The notes below the pieces were generated by a model that did not search any database, had not been told where the DNA came from, and was given only the letters and a program-made list of their open reading frames with translations. Shown piece by piece: positions 1 through 7,462 of a stretch of DNA of 30,084 nucleotides (its first letter is position 1; each line of letters starts with the position of its first letter). Location of the stretch: contig JASBYZ010000008.1 of assembly GCA_029983705.1 (NCBI GenBank), forward strand, positions 1-30,084, given 5' to 3'. Source of the stretch: Coriobacteriales bacterium (GTDB taxonomy: Bacteria > Actinomycetota > Coriobacteriia > Coriobacteriales > JAEZZM01). A program made the translations under genes and the position numbers.

Positions 1-103
1 ACTCAAGATTTTATCAGTAGCACCACTTTTTGCTCGCGCAATTAATAACGTATATAACGAAGCTTCAGTATCTGAGCTCTTTGACCCTAATTTTGCACTG
101 TAG
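1..103 (+). CDS. prs: Ribose-phosphate pyrophosphokinase, C-terminal end (partial)
   Basis: The first 103 bases read in one open frame (codons from base 2) to a TAG at 101-103. The 33 residues begin LKILSVAPLFARAINNVY and end SVSELFDPNFAL. This matches the conserved C-terminus of PRPP synthetase, where a 'SVAPLFAKAI' strand-helix and a 'SVS.LF' tail close the protein. PRPP synthetase makes phosphoribosyl pyrophosphate from ribose 5-phosphate and ATP for nucleotide, His and Trp synthesis. prs directly upstream of pth is a common bacterial order, and here the two are only 2 bases apart, so they are probably co-transcribed. The catalytic part lies outside the window. Confidence 0.85.
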   Translation, partial: LKILSVAPLFARAINNVYNEASVSELFDPNFAL

Positions 104-105
104 TT

Positions 106-699
106 ATGGCAAGTTCTCAAGACGTAGAAGAGATAAAGTTAATAGTAGGTCTTGGTAACCCCGGAGCTGAATACGAGGGAACCCGTCATAACGCTGGCTT
201 TTTAGTAATTGGCAGCTTTGCTAATGAGCTGGGGGTTAACTACTGGAAGCAGCAGTGCGGTGCTCTAGTTGCTAAGGTAAACTACAAGGGCAAAGACCTT
301 GTACTTGCAAAGCCCCAAAGCTACATGAACAGGAGTGGTGGACCTACTAAGCTATTGATGGCTGAGTATAAGGTAGCAATCACTGAGCTTGTGGTTATAC
401 ATGATGAGCTTGATATTGATAAAGGCTCTGCTCGCATTAAATTTGGCGGAGGGCATGCAGGACATAATGGACTTAAGTCTATTATCGAGAAATGCGGCTC
501 TAAAGACTTCACAAGACTTCGCATAGGTATTGGAAGACCTCCTGGAAAAATGCGCGTTCCAGATTACGTGTTAGGGCGCCCTAAGGGTCAAGAAGATGAG
601 CTTTTTGACCAAGCTCTTGCTGATGGTCTCACCTGTCTTAACGCAATGCTTGATGATGGGGTGCCAAAGGCGATGTCACTGCTTAACGCTCATAAGTAA
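106..699 (+). CDS. pth: Peptidyl-tRNA hydrolase
   Basis: This 197-residue protein has the length and motifs of bacterial Pth, the cytosolic enzyme that cleaves peptidyl-tRNA released by stalled ribosomes. The N-terminal GLGNPGAEYEGTRHNAGF holds the catalytic His (His28 here, His20 in E. coli). KPQSYMNRSGG, the Asp-containing HDELDIDKG and GGGHAGHNGLKSI follow in the usual order, then RLRIGIGRPPG near the C-terminus. The ATG lies 2 bases after the prs stop with no good Shine-Dalgarno sequence, so translation is probably coupled to prs. The start adds about 9 residues before the conserved KLIVGLGNPG, and no other in-frame ATG sits between. A strong terminator follows. Confidence 0.95.
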   Translation: MASSQDVEEIKLIVGLGNPGAEYEGTRHNAGFLVIGSFANELGVNYWKQQCGALVAKVNYKGKDLVLAKPQSYMNRSGGPTKLLMAEYKVAITELVVIHDELDIDKGSARIKFGGGHAGHNGLKSIIEKCGSKDFTRLRIGIGRPPGKMRVPDYVLGRPKGQEDELFDQALADGLTCLNAMLDDGVPKAMSLLNAHK

Positions 700-704
700 C
701 AAAA

Positions 705-746
705 AAGAGCTCGAAGAGATTTTCTTCGAGCTCTTAGTGGTTTTTT
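705..746. terminator. Bidirectional intrinsic terminator between pth and the acidic-protein gene
   Basis: A perfect 13-bp stem (705-717 with 723-735, AAGAGCTCGAAGA and its complement) closes a 5-base loop. A run of six T follows on the plus strand, and an A-run precedes it that reads as T on the minus strand. It sits between two convergent genes and can end both transcripts. Confidence 0.85.
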
Positions 747-764
747 AGGCTAGATCTTTAAGAC

Positions 765-1301
765 TTATTTGTCCTCAGACTCTAAATCCTCATCCTCATT
801 GTAGAAAAGATCATCATCTACAAGGGTGATAAATGGCTCAATTGAACCATCCTCATCTTCAAGTGAGTATGCGGTTGCGGTTTCTTCAGGTACATTTGGA
901 AGAAGAGAAACAACAGTTGAGAAATCTTCAAAGTCATCCTCATCAATGTCCTCATCAACTACAACTTCACTCTCTTCAATGCTCTTGCCATCAGCTGCTA
1001 CTGGCTCAATTTCATCTTCATCGATGTAATCAAACTCTTCATCTAAATCAATAGCATCAAGAACAATGTTTGTTACAATACCCTCTGAAATATCACCCTT
1101 AACCTCAATAAGGTTTTCCATAAAGATGTGATGAACTCCCTCAAAGATAAAGTCATCAGACTTAGCAGTGTTTTCAATAAGGGTTTCTAGTTTTTCTACT
1201 GCAACTTTTGGATCATCTGCTTCGATTAGTGCGTTCATAGAGCCTGCGCTTGAATCGTAGTCATCTGCACGCTCAAATGAAAAGGTAGCTAGGTAAAGCA
1301 T
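765..1301 (-). CDS. Acidic protein of unknown function
   Basis: I do not recognise this 178-residue protein. About the first 85 residues look folded (MLYLATFSFER..., with helices rich in Ala, Leu and Ile). The rest is dominated by Asp and Glu runs, for example around VVVDEDIDEDDFEDF and YNEDEDLESEDK. There is no signal peptide, membrane segment or Cys cluster, so it is probably cytosolic. A good Shine-Dalgarno (TTTAGGAG, 6 bases before ATG) supports the start. It lies about 95 bases downstream of the SDR gene on the same strand, and the gap may contain its own promoter. A terminator shared with pth follows it. The low-complexity acidic tail suggests a protein-binding or charge-mimicking role, but this is speculation. 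Confidence 0.75.
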   Translation of the reverse strand: MLYLATFSFERADDYDSSAGSMNALIEADDPKVAVEKLETLIENTAKSDDFIFEGVHHIFMENLIEVKGDISEGIVTNIVLDAIDLDEEFDYIDEDEIEPVAADGKSIEESEVVVDEDIDEDDFEDFSTVVSLLPNVPEETATAYSLEDEDGSIEPFITLVDDDLFYNEDEDLESEDK

Positions 1302-1396
1302 GTCATCTCCTAAAGATTAGTGTTTTTGTTTACGAGTGAATATGTACCCTATAAGTTTTACTCGCATCAATAAAAAATTAATTTCTTGTAAACTTT

Positions 1397-2185
1397 TTAC
1401 CTTGAAGTTGCAGAGGTTCCGCCGTTAATTCTAAAGCCCTCAGCAGTTACATGGTTAATAAGGTCTGAAGCTGCAAAGAGGGTTAGCGCTGCTACTTCTT
1501 CTGGCTTTGCATAACGCTTTTGTGGGTTAGCAGCAGAGAAGGCTGCCTTAGCATCCTTAACAGAAACATCTTCGCCTAAGGTATCGCGCTCAATTCTTCT
1601 CATCATGTCAGTATCAACAGGTCCTGGGCAGATGTAGTTGGCGCGAATGTTTTTATCGACACCTTCAAGTGCTACAGACTTGGTAATACCAGCGATTGCA
1701 TGCTTTGATGAGGTGTAGGTTGACATACCTGGGGCACCTACAAAGGCGCCGTCTGAAACTAAGGTAACAATTGAGCCGCCGCCCTGCTTTTCCATGTATG
1801 GGAATGCAGCCTTAATTGCATAGACTGGACCAAATACGTTGATTGAGTATACCTTCATGAAGTCATCGTAGCTTTGCTCAGTAATTGGAGCAGCCTTGCC
1901 CTGGTAGCCTGCGATGTTAATAAGAACGTTAATCTCGCCATAGTGGTCAACCGTGTGCTTAACCGCAGCCTTAACAGCCTCTTCTTCAGTAACGTCAATA
2001 ACGTGGCTTAGGCACTGCTCTTCTGAAAGGCCAAGCTCTTTTACTAAGGCATCAATCTTTTCTTGCTTGGTTGAGGTGATAGAAAGTTTAGCACCCTCGT
2101 TTGCAAAGGCACGAACTACCTCTTTACCAATACCGCCAGTAGCACCAGTGATAAAGACAACCTTATCTTTAGAACCTAAATCCAT
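1397..2185 (-). CDS. Short-chain dehydrogenase/reductase (classical SDR)
   Basis: A 262-residue NAD(P)-dependent oxidoreductase with the full classical SDR signature. The cofactor loop TGATGGIG is at residues 13-20, NIAG (usually NNAG) at 90-93, the structural Asn in SINVFG at about 116, Ser144, and the catalytic YxxxK as Tyr157 and Lys161 in YTSSK. PGPV at 187-190 is also typical. The C-terminal INGGT is the usual FabG-like ending. The substrate cannot be read from the sequence; FabG-like reductases act on sugar alcohols, ketones or acyl groups. The start is backed by AAGGAG 6 bases upstream. It lies 63 bases behind ecfT on the same strand with no convincing terminator between, so it may be read from the riboflavin operon or from its own weak promoter. 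Confidence 0.9.
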   Translation of the reverse strand: MDLGSKDKVVFITGATGGIGKEVVRAFANEGAKLSITSTKQEKIDALVKELGLSEEQCLSHVIDVTEEEAVKAAVKHTVDHYGEINVLINIAGYQGKAAPITEQSYDDFMKVYSINVFGPVYAIKAAFPYMEKQGGGSIVTLVSDGAFVGAPGMSTYTSSKHAIAGITKSVALEGVDKNIRANYICPGPVDTDMMRRIERDTLGEDVSVKDAKAAFSAANPQKRYAKPEEVAALTLFAASDLINHVTAEGFRINGGTSATSR

Positions 2186-2248
2186 TTGTTCGCTCCTTAT
2201 ATAAAAATGTTAGTAGGTATATGACTTACTATATCCACTTTGGAGTTT

Positions 2249-3052
2249 TTACAAGTAGATTTTAAGAGCGATAAAGACCAGGAGGTAGATGGCGCAGATA
2301 ATAAGCGCAGTGATATCTCGCTTGTCTATAGCGAGCTCTCGGTAGTGAGTTCTACCTTCTCCTCCGGTGTAGCACCTTGCATCCATAGCGTTTGCAAGGT
2401 TATCAGCATGCCTCATAGATGAAGCAAAGAGCGGAACAATGATAGGAATAAAGAGCTTTACGCGCTCAATTAAATTGCCGCTTTCAAAGTCAGCTCCGCG
2501 AGAGCTCTGTGCTTTGATGATGCGCTCAGCTTCTTTTGAAAATGTTGGGATAAACCTCAGCGCAATTGAGAGCATCATGGAAAGCTCATGAGCCGGCAGC
2601 CCAAGCTTTTGCAAAGGGGAGAGCATAGACTCAAGTGCATCCGTAAGCTGTATAGGGTTTGTAGTTAAAGCAACAAGAGTACCTGCAACAACTAAAAATA
2701 AGAACCTAAAGGTATAGATAAAAAATGCATTGAGCCCGGCCTCACTTATGGTAATTGGTCCTAAGTTTGCAAGCACGTTTCCGCCTTGTACAAAAAAGAG
2801 GTTCATAAGCCCTGCGAGTACCAAAAAGAAAAAAACGGGACGTATGGCTTTAAGCACTACTTTCAAAGGCACCTTTGAAAGGTAAATAAGAGCTAGGAGG
2901 GCAAGTGCAATATAGACGTTTAAGACAATACTGTCAGCAAAAAACACAAGCACCATAAAGGCAAAAGATACAAGTATTTTTATACGGGGGTCCAGTTTAT
3001 GAATAATTGATTTGGTGTTATAAAACTGGCCAATAGTAACCTTAAATGCCAT
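2249..3052 (-). CDS. ecfT: ECF transporter transmembrane component EcfT
   Basis: About 267 residues with several membrane segments. Two cytoplasmic coupling helices carry the diagnostic Arg motifs: SRG in QSSRGAD (about 184-186) and DAR in AMDARCY (about 224-226). These dock the two ATPases in energy-coupling-factor transporters. The frame also opens with GTG, GTG and TTG just upstream, but the ATG at 3052 is preferred: it follows a G-rich AAGGTGGGTGG Shine-Dalgarno and gives the usual N-terminus (MAFKVTIGQF). The start overlaps the end of ecfA2 by 11 bases, indicating coupled translation. EcfT connects the ATPases to the substrate-binding S component, here RibU. It may also serve other S components encoded elsewhere. 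Confidence 0.93.
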   Translation of the reverse strand: MAFKVTIGQFYNTKSIIHKLDPRIKILVSFAFMVLVFFADSIVLNVYIALALLALIYLSKVPLKVVLKAIRPVFFFLVLAGLMNLFFVQGGNVLANLGPITISEAGLNAFFIYTFRFLFLVVAGTLVALTTNPIQLTDALESMLSPLQKLGLPAHELSMMLSIALRFIPTFSKEAERIIKAQSSRGADFESGNLIERVKLFIPIIVPLFASSMRHADNLANAMDARCYTGGEGRTHYRELAIDKRDITALIICAIYLLVFIALKIYL

Positions 3053-3899
3053 CAACACCACCCACCTTATAAGCAGCTATTGCATCTGCAAGCTGGTCGA
3101 GCGTGTAGACAAAGTCTCCCAGGTCAACCCCGCGCTTTTTTAGCTCAAAGTAATATTTTGAAGCCTCGGGGATATCAAGGCCAAGGCGTTTAAGTTTTTC
3201 AGGCTCACTAAATATTTTCTCAACGCGCCCGTGTTCAATAAGCTCACCCTTATTCATAACAATGATGTGGTCAGCTACCTCAGCTATCTCATCCATAGAG
3301 TGAGAAATCATGACGATGGTAATGCCTTCGTTGTTAAGTTTTTGGCAAAGCTTGAGCACTTGCTGTCTTCCTTGAGGGTCAAGGCCAGCAAGCGGCTCAT
3401 CCATGGCAAGAATCTGTGGCTCCATAGCTAGAATACCTGCAAGAGCTATGCGGCGCTGCTGTCCACCAGAAAGATCAAAGGGAGAAGAAGCTAAAAGCTC
3501 AGCTGTGGGCTCTACTTCAAGGCGTCTTAAACTTTTTTCTACAATGGACGTAAGCTCTTCTTCTTTGGCTCCAGTGTGCAGAGGACCAAAGGCTATGTCG
3601 TCAAAGACAGTTTCTGCAAAAAGTTGGTGCTCGGGGTTTTGTGCAACAAAGCCCACAAGCTTTCTGATGTCTTTCTTATCCTCTTTATTTGAGGTATCAA
3701 GGCCGTTTATTAAAACCTTGCCAGAGCTTGGAGTTTTAAGTCCGTTTATGTGCTCTAAAAAGGTAGACTTACCAGAGCCGGTGTGTCCAATAATTCCGCT
3801 AAAGCTTCCGAGCTCAATAGTGCAGCTTACCTGGTTTAAAGCCTGATAGGGGGCATTTGGCCCGTAGGTATAACTTACCTGATCAAATACGATAGACAT
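3042..3899 (-). CDS. ecfA2: ECF transporter ATPase EcfA2
   Basis: A 285-residue ABC ATPase. Walker A is GHTGSGKST (the His-Thr form typical of EcfA2/CbiO2), the Q-loop lies in FVAQNPEHQLF, the signature is LSGGQQRRIALAG, Walker B is ILAMDEP, and the switch His is in ISHSMDEIA. The region after about residue 225 is the short ECF-specific C-terminal domain. It pairs with EcfA1 to power vitamin uptake through EcfT. It begins 6 bases after the ecfA1 stop, and its ribosome-binding AAAGG overlaps that stop. This gene order (S component, A1, A2, T) with tiny gaps shows a single operon. Confidence 0.93.
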   Translation of the reverse strand: MSIVFDQVSYTYGPNAPYQALNQVSCTIELGSFSGIIGHTGSGKSTFLEHINGLKTPSSGKVLINGLDTSNKEDKKDIRKLVGFVAQNPEHQLFAETVFDDIAFGPLHTGAKEEELTSIVEKSLRRLEVEPTAELLASSPFDLSGGQQRRIALAGILAMEPQILAMDEPLAGLDPQGRQQVLKLCQKLNNEGITIVMISHSMDEIAEVADHIIVMNKGELIEHGRVEKIFSEPEKLKRLGLDIPEASKYYFELKKRGVDLGDFVYTLDQLADAIAAYKVGGVDGI

Positions 3900-3905
3900 A
3901 GGCCT

Positions 3906-4724
3906 TTATAACACCTCAACTAACTGGTCTATAAGCTCATCTTGGCCTAAGGTGACTCTTAGGTCTATGCCTCGAGCTTTAAGTGCGCTTATCAAATTAA
4001 TGCTAAAAGGTGCGTCAAGCCCAAGTTCTTTTAAGTGATCTGAGTGCTCAAAAACCTCTTGTGGGGATCCGTCATATAAAATCTTGCCCTCATCAAGTAC
4101 GAGCACCCGGCTAGCCTCTAAGGCATCCTCTATAAAATGCGTGATATGAATAATGGTGTAGCCTTGCTCATTTAAGCTCTTCATACGATCTGAGAGGTCT
4201 TGTCTTCCCTGAGGATCAAGCATGGCTCCTGCCTCATCAAAAATAATGAGTTTGGGACGCATGGCTAAGATACCTGCAATTGCAATGCGCTGCTTTTGAC
4301 CTCCTGATAAGTCAGAGGGGTCTGCATCTGCAAAGTCTTGCATCTCAACTGCCTCAATAGCAGCCTCTACTCGCTCAATGATTTCATCGCGAGGGATGCC
4401 GAGGTTTTCAGGTCCAAAGGCAATATCATCTCTTACGACGCTTGTAACCATTTGGTCGTCAGGATACTGAAACACCATGCCAGCGTTTCTTCTAATCTCT
4501 AACCAATTATCCTCACTAGAAGTGCTGAGTCCAAAAACTTCAACACTGCCACTATCAGGTAAAAGAAGGGCGTTGATATGTCGGGCAAGGGTAGACTTGC
4601 CCGAACCATTGTGCCCTAATATCACAGTATATGAGCCTGGCTCTAAGCTCAGGCTCAAATTATCTAAGACACGTTCTTTGTCTTCGTAACTAAAATTAAT
4701 CTCTCTACAATTAAGAATGCTCAT
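3906..4724 (-). CDS. ecfA1: ECF transporter ATPase EcfA1
   Basis: A 272-residue ABC ATPase with Walker A GHNGSGKST, Q-loop in MVFQYPDDQMV, signature LSGGQKQRIAIAG, Walker B LIIFDEAGAMLDP (the 'DEA.aMLDP' form marks EcfA1) and switch His in HITHFIEDA. The stretch after about residue 220 is the ECF C-terminal extension. It forms the heterodimeric ATPase with EcfA2. The ATG follows the ribU stop codon with no gap (TAG then ATG), so it is almost certainly translated by coupling to ribU. A GGGAG about 13 bases upstream is the only Shine-Dalgarno candidate. Confidence 0.93.
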   Translation of the reverse strand: MSILNCREINFSYEDKERVLDNLSLSLEPGSYTVILGHNGSGKSTLARHINALLLPDSGSVEVFGLSTSSEDNWLEIRRNAGMVFQYPDDQMVTSVVRDDIAFGPENLGIPRDEIIERVEAAIEAVEMQDFADADPSDLSGGQKQRIAIAGILAMRPKLIIFDEAGAMLDPQGRQDLSDRMKSLNEQGYTIIHITHFIEDALEASRVLVLDEGKILYDGSPQEVFEHSDHLKELGLDAPFSINLISALKARGIDLRVTLGQDELIDQLVEVL

Positions 4725-5291
4725 CTATTGTTTTTCTGCTCCCTTAAAGTTACGTTTATGAGCAATGTTTGAAATTGGTTTGTACACCAAGAGTGTTAAG
4801 CCAGAATGTACTGCGAGTTTAAGCAGGTTAAATGGGATTAAAATTGGAATTACCATCTTTAAAACATCCTGAGGGCTACCACCAAAATATAGAGGTGTTG
4901 CAATAAAGTTCATAACAATGCTTACGATAACTGAGCAAAGCATGCCAAGGGCAATACCTCTTACCGCAGAGTTCATATTCTTATTTTTGTGATAGATAAG
5001 ACCTGCAGGAATTACAAAGGCAAGGGATGCAAGTATATTCATAACTGCACCCACAGGGTTGGTAAGCAGTCTTGGAATCCAAGAAAGCACTGCTACAAGT
5101 CCTCCAGTCATAGGACCAAAGATAAATGAGCAGATGAGCGCCACAGCACCTGATGGATCATATTTAAGCCAAGGGGCTGCAGGCATAATAGGGATTTCAA
5201 TAAAACTTAAGATTGCTGCAATTGCGGTAAAAATTGCTACGATTACGATTTCGCGCGTAGTGAATTTGCGCTTTGAACTTTGAGGAACCAT
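4725..5291 (-). CDS. ribU: Riboflavin-specific ECF S component RibU
   Basis: A 188-residue integral membrane protein with about six hydrophobic segments. Features shared with RibU are the early AIAAILSFIEIP helix, the loop LKYDPSGAVALICSFIFGP (family pattern 'lk.D.s..pali..f.fGP'), an 'NILASLAFVIPAGLIY' segment and a closing 'PFNLLKLAVHSGLTLLVYK'. RibU binds riboflavin outside and delivers it through EcfT/EcfA1A2. Independent support comes from the FMN riboswitch immediately upstream. The start has a GGAG about 8 bases before the ATG, close behind the riboswitch, so FMN could block initiation. It is the first gene of the operon. Confidence 0.93.
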   Translation of the reverse strand: MVPQSSKRKFTTREIVIVAIFTAIAAILSFIEIPIMPAAPWLKYDPSGAVALICSFIFGPMTGGLVAVLSWIPRLLTNPVGAVMNILASLAFVIPAGLIYHKNKNMNSAVRGIALGMLCSVIVSIVMNFIATPLYFGGSPQDVLKMVIPILIPFNLLKLAVHSGLTLLVYKPISNIAHKRNFKGAEKQ

Positions 5292-5304
5292 ATTATATTC
5301 TCCG

Positions 5305-5456
5305 TTTCTCCCATCCGGACTGTAACCGTCGGTTTTGGAATCTCACCAAATCAGCCTGAGTTAAGAAGTTCATGTCTTAAGCTCAGGTTCGCGGACTTAT
5401 AAGCAATGTGTATGCTTACTCACCGCCGGTAGGGATTTTCACCCTGCCCTGAAACA
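5305..5456 (-). promoter_or_regulatory. FMN riboswitch (RFN element)
   Basis: Read on the minus strand, the leader contains the conserved RFN blocks in order: TTCAGGGCAGGGTGAAA, CCCTACCGGCGGT, AAGTCCGCGA, TGATTTGGTGAGATTCC, AAAACCGACGGTTACAGTCC and GGATGGGAGAAA. A variable arm (CCTGAG/CTCAGG) lies in the middle. These are the six-helix aptamer core that binds flavin mononucleotide. Only about 13 bases separate its 3' end from the ribU ATG and no separate T-rich terminator hairpin is visible. Control is therefore more likely by sequestering the ribosome-binding site than by early termination. Confidence 0.97.
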
Positions 5457-5468
5457 TTCGTCATATAA

Positions 5469-5497
5469 ATAGTAGGCATATAGTGCATATGAGTCAA
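5469..5497 (-). promoter_or_regulatory. Sigma-70-type promoter of the ribU-ecfA1A2T operon
   Basis: On the minus strand, TTGACT (5492-5497) and TACTAT (5469-5474) are separated by exactly 17 bases. Transcription would start near 5462, a few bases before the FMN aptamer, as expected for a riboswitch leader. The -35 box begins only 7 bases after the mscL terminator. Confidence 0.8.
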
Positions 5498-5503
5498 GAA
5501 TGT

Positions 5504-5532
5504 AAAAAGACCTGCGAAAAATTCGCAGGTCT
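5504..5532 (-). terminator. Intrinsic terminator of mscL
   Basis: An 11-bp perfect stem (AGACCTGCGAA, 5508-5518 with 5522-5532) with a 3-base loop and a five-T tail on the minus strand (5504-5508). It lies about 35 bases past the mscL stop and just upstream of the ribU promoter, insulating the two units. Confidence 0.88.
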
Positions 5533-5567
5533 CAAAGGAATTCGTTTCAAAAATGTAAAATAGTTGC

Positions 5568-5954
5568 TTAGTTTTTCTTAGCAAGCTCGTCACGAATTTG
5601 AGTAAGAAGTTGAACCTCTTCTGATGGTTCAGCTGCAGCCTCTTCTGCTTCTTGCTCTTTCTCTAACTTAGAGCTTGCAGTGTTAATACCTTTAACAAGC
5701 ATAAAGATTACAAAAGAGATGATAAGGAAGTTGATGACTGCTTGAATAAAAGCACCATACTTAACCTCAGCGTCGCCTACGTTTACTGATAGGCCGCTAA
5801 AGTCAATTCCACCGGTTAGAATACCAATAATAGGGGTTAGAATGTCGCCTACAAGTGAGTTAACAATAGCAGTAAATGCAGCACCAACAATGATACCAAC
5901 TGCCATGTCAATAACATTGCCACGCATTATAAACTGTTTAAACTCTTCAATCAT
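5568..5954 (-). CDS. mscL: Large-conductance mechanosensitive channel MscL
   Basis: 128 residues, normal length for MscL. The N-terminus MIEEFKQFIMRGNVIDMAVG is the amphipathic S1 helix leading into TM1 (about 15-45, with the Gly/Ala-rich pore face VGIIVGAAFTAIV). A periplasmic loop (DFSGLSVNVGDAEVKYGAF) follows, then TM2 (about 70-92), and a charged C-terminal helix rich in Glu (EKEQEAEEAAAEPSEEV...). It forms a pentameric pore that opens under membrane tension to release solutes in hypo-osmotic shock. AAGGGATC before the ATG serves as Shine-Dalgarno. It has its own promoter and terminator, so it is a single-gene unit. Confidence 0.96.
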   Translation of the reverse strand: MIEEFKQFIMRGNVIDMAVGIIVGAAFTAIVNSLVGDILTPIIGILTGGIDFSGLSVNVGDAEVKYGAFIQAVINFLIISFVIFMLVKGINTASSKLEKEQEAEEAAAEPSEEVQLLTQIRDELAKKN

Positions 5955-5998
5955 TTTGATCCCTTCAATTGTGTTCGCTTATATAGCAATTACCTACA

Positions 5999-6026
5999 AG
6001 TATATTCCCTTAGTAGGAATTTTCAA
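5999..6026 (-). promoter_or_regulatory. Probable mscL promoter
   Basis: Minus-strand TTGAAA (6021-6026) and TATACT (5999-6004) with a 16-base spacer. The -35 box directly abuts the stop codon of the upstream UPF0210 gene. Transcription would begin about 35-40 bases before the mscL ATG. Supported only by consensus match and position. Confidence 0.5.
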
Positions 6027-7391
6027 CTAGTTCTTTAAACTATTTAGCGGTGCTGGGAAGTGTCCACCTCGGTGAGCAAAGATGCTACCAGCGTGTTGAT
6101 TGATAGGCATTACGGGCGCTTCTCCTAAAAGGCCTCCAAAGGAGACAGTGTCACCAACAGACTTTCCAATAGCAGGAATCACGCGTACGGCAGTAGTCTT
6201 GTTGTTTATAACGCCAATGGCCATCTCGTCAGCAATAAGTCCAACCAAGGTTTCAATTGAGCTTTCACCTGGTATCACCACCATATCAATACCTACAGAA
6301 CATACGCAGGTCATAGCCTCAAGTTTCTCGAGACTTAATGCACCAGTTTTTGCTGCATTAATCATGCCTTGGTCTTCTGATACAGGAATAAAGGCACCAC
6401 TTAAACCGCCCACGCGACTTGATGCCATAACTCCGCCCTTTTTAACGCAGTCATTTAAGAGGGCTAAGGCTGCAGTGGTACCAGGGCCTCCGCAGGTGCC
6501 CACACCAATAGCCTCGATAATGTCTGCAACGCTATCACCAACTGCAGGGGTTGGAGCAAGCGAGAGATCAACAATTCCTTTTTCTACACCCAGGCGTTTT
6601 GCCGTAGCTCTGCTCATAAGCTCACCTGCGCGGGTAATCTTAAAGGCAGTGCGCTTGATTTGCTCAGCCACCTCATCTAGAGTTGCATCTTCAGGCAGGG
6701 TTTTAAGTGCTGCACGCATAACTCCTGGTCCAGATACTCCTACATTGAGCACGGCTTCTGCCTCACCAATGCCATGAACAGCGCCCGCCATAAATGGAGA
6801 GTCTTCAACCATGTTTGCAAAGACAACAAACTTAGCGCATCCAATTGAATTGTTGTCTTTAGTAAGTTCAGCAAGCTCTTTAATGATGTGAGCAGATTGA
6901 AGGAGGGCATCCATGTTAATACCTGCTCTGAGTGAGGCTAGGTTTAGGGATGAGCAGACAATATCGGTTTGTGAGAGCGCACTTGGAATTGATGCCATAA
7001 GCTTTTTATCAGATGCGGTAACGCCTTTTTGAACCAAGGCAGAAAAGCCACCAATAAAATCTATGCCTAAGCTTTTACCTGCTCTATCAAGTGCTTGAGC
7101 TACAGGGGTATAGTCTTCAGTTTTTAGAGCACTTGCCACATCTGCAATAGGAGTAACGCTTACGCGCTTATTGATAATAGGAATGCCGTAGTCACGTTCA
7201 AGTTCCTCGGCTACCCCTACAAGGTTTTCACCGGTTTTAGTGATTTTGTCATAAATATTTGTGCAAAGCGTATTCATATCTGAGCTCGCACAGCTTAATA
7301 AATTGATTCCGAGGGTAAGCGTACGAATATCGAGATTTTGGTTTCGCACCATCGAAACTGCGTCGGTTATATCTGTGAGTTCTATACTCAT
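6027..7391 (-). CDS. UPF0210/DUF711 (PFL-like) family protein
   Basis: About 454 residues matching the UPF0210/DUF711 family in length and in Gly-rich segments: FIGGFSALVQKG, NVGVSGPGVM, EAIGVGTCGGPGTTAALALL and FGGLLGEAPVMPIN. The family is structurally related to pyruvate formate-lyase-like proteins, but its reaction is not established. In many Firmicutes and Actinobacteria it is paired with a small ACT-domain protein (UPF0237). That partner is found here at 14069-14347 rather than next door. The frame opens with GTG at 7397, but the ATG two codons later (7391) has the better-spaced AAAGAG Shine-Dalgarno, so I chose 7391. Probably cytosolic. Confidence 0.9.
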   Translation of the reverse strand: MSIELTDITDAVSMVRNQNLDIRTLTLGINLLSCASSDMNTLCTNIYDKITKTGENLVGVAEELERDYGIPIINKRVSVTPIADVASALKTEDYTPVAQALDRAGKSLGIDFIGGFSALVQKGVTASDKKLMASIPSALSQTDIVCSSLNLASLRAGINMDALLQSAHIIKELAELTKDNNSIGCAKFVVFANMVEDSPFMAGAVHGIGEAEAVLNVGVSGPGVMRAALKTLPEDATLDEVAEQIKRTAFKITRAGELMSRATAKRLGVEKGIVDLSLAPTPAVGDSVADIIEAIGVGTCGGPGTTAALALLNDCVKKGGVMASSRVGGLSGAFIPVSEDQGMINAAKTGALSLEKLEAMTCVCSVGIDMVVIPGESSIETLVGLIADEMAIGVINNKTTAVRVIPAIGKSVGDTVSFGGLLGEAPVMPINQHAGSIFAHRGGHFPAPLNSLKN

Positions 7392-7462
7392 GCTCACTCT
7401 TTTCTGTTCGGTTTTAGCTTATAGTTAGTTTATTGCATATTAAGACAAGTAAGAAGGTTGAC

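Noticed and set aside
826..1054. Ser-, Gln- and His-rich plus-strand frames opposite the acidic protein
   Set aside because: They are composition artefacts of the GAT/GAA-rich gene on the other strand and have no ribosome-binding site.
2186..2248. Terminator or strong promoter between ecfT and the SDR gene
   Set aside because: Only a 5-bp stem (TAGTA/TACTA) and a loose TTGTAA/TAGTAA pair are visible, too weak to call.
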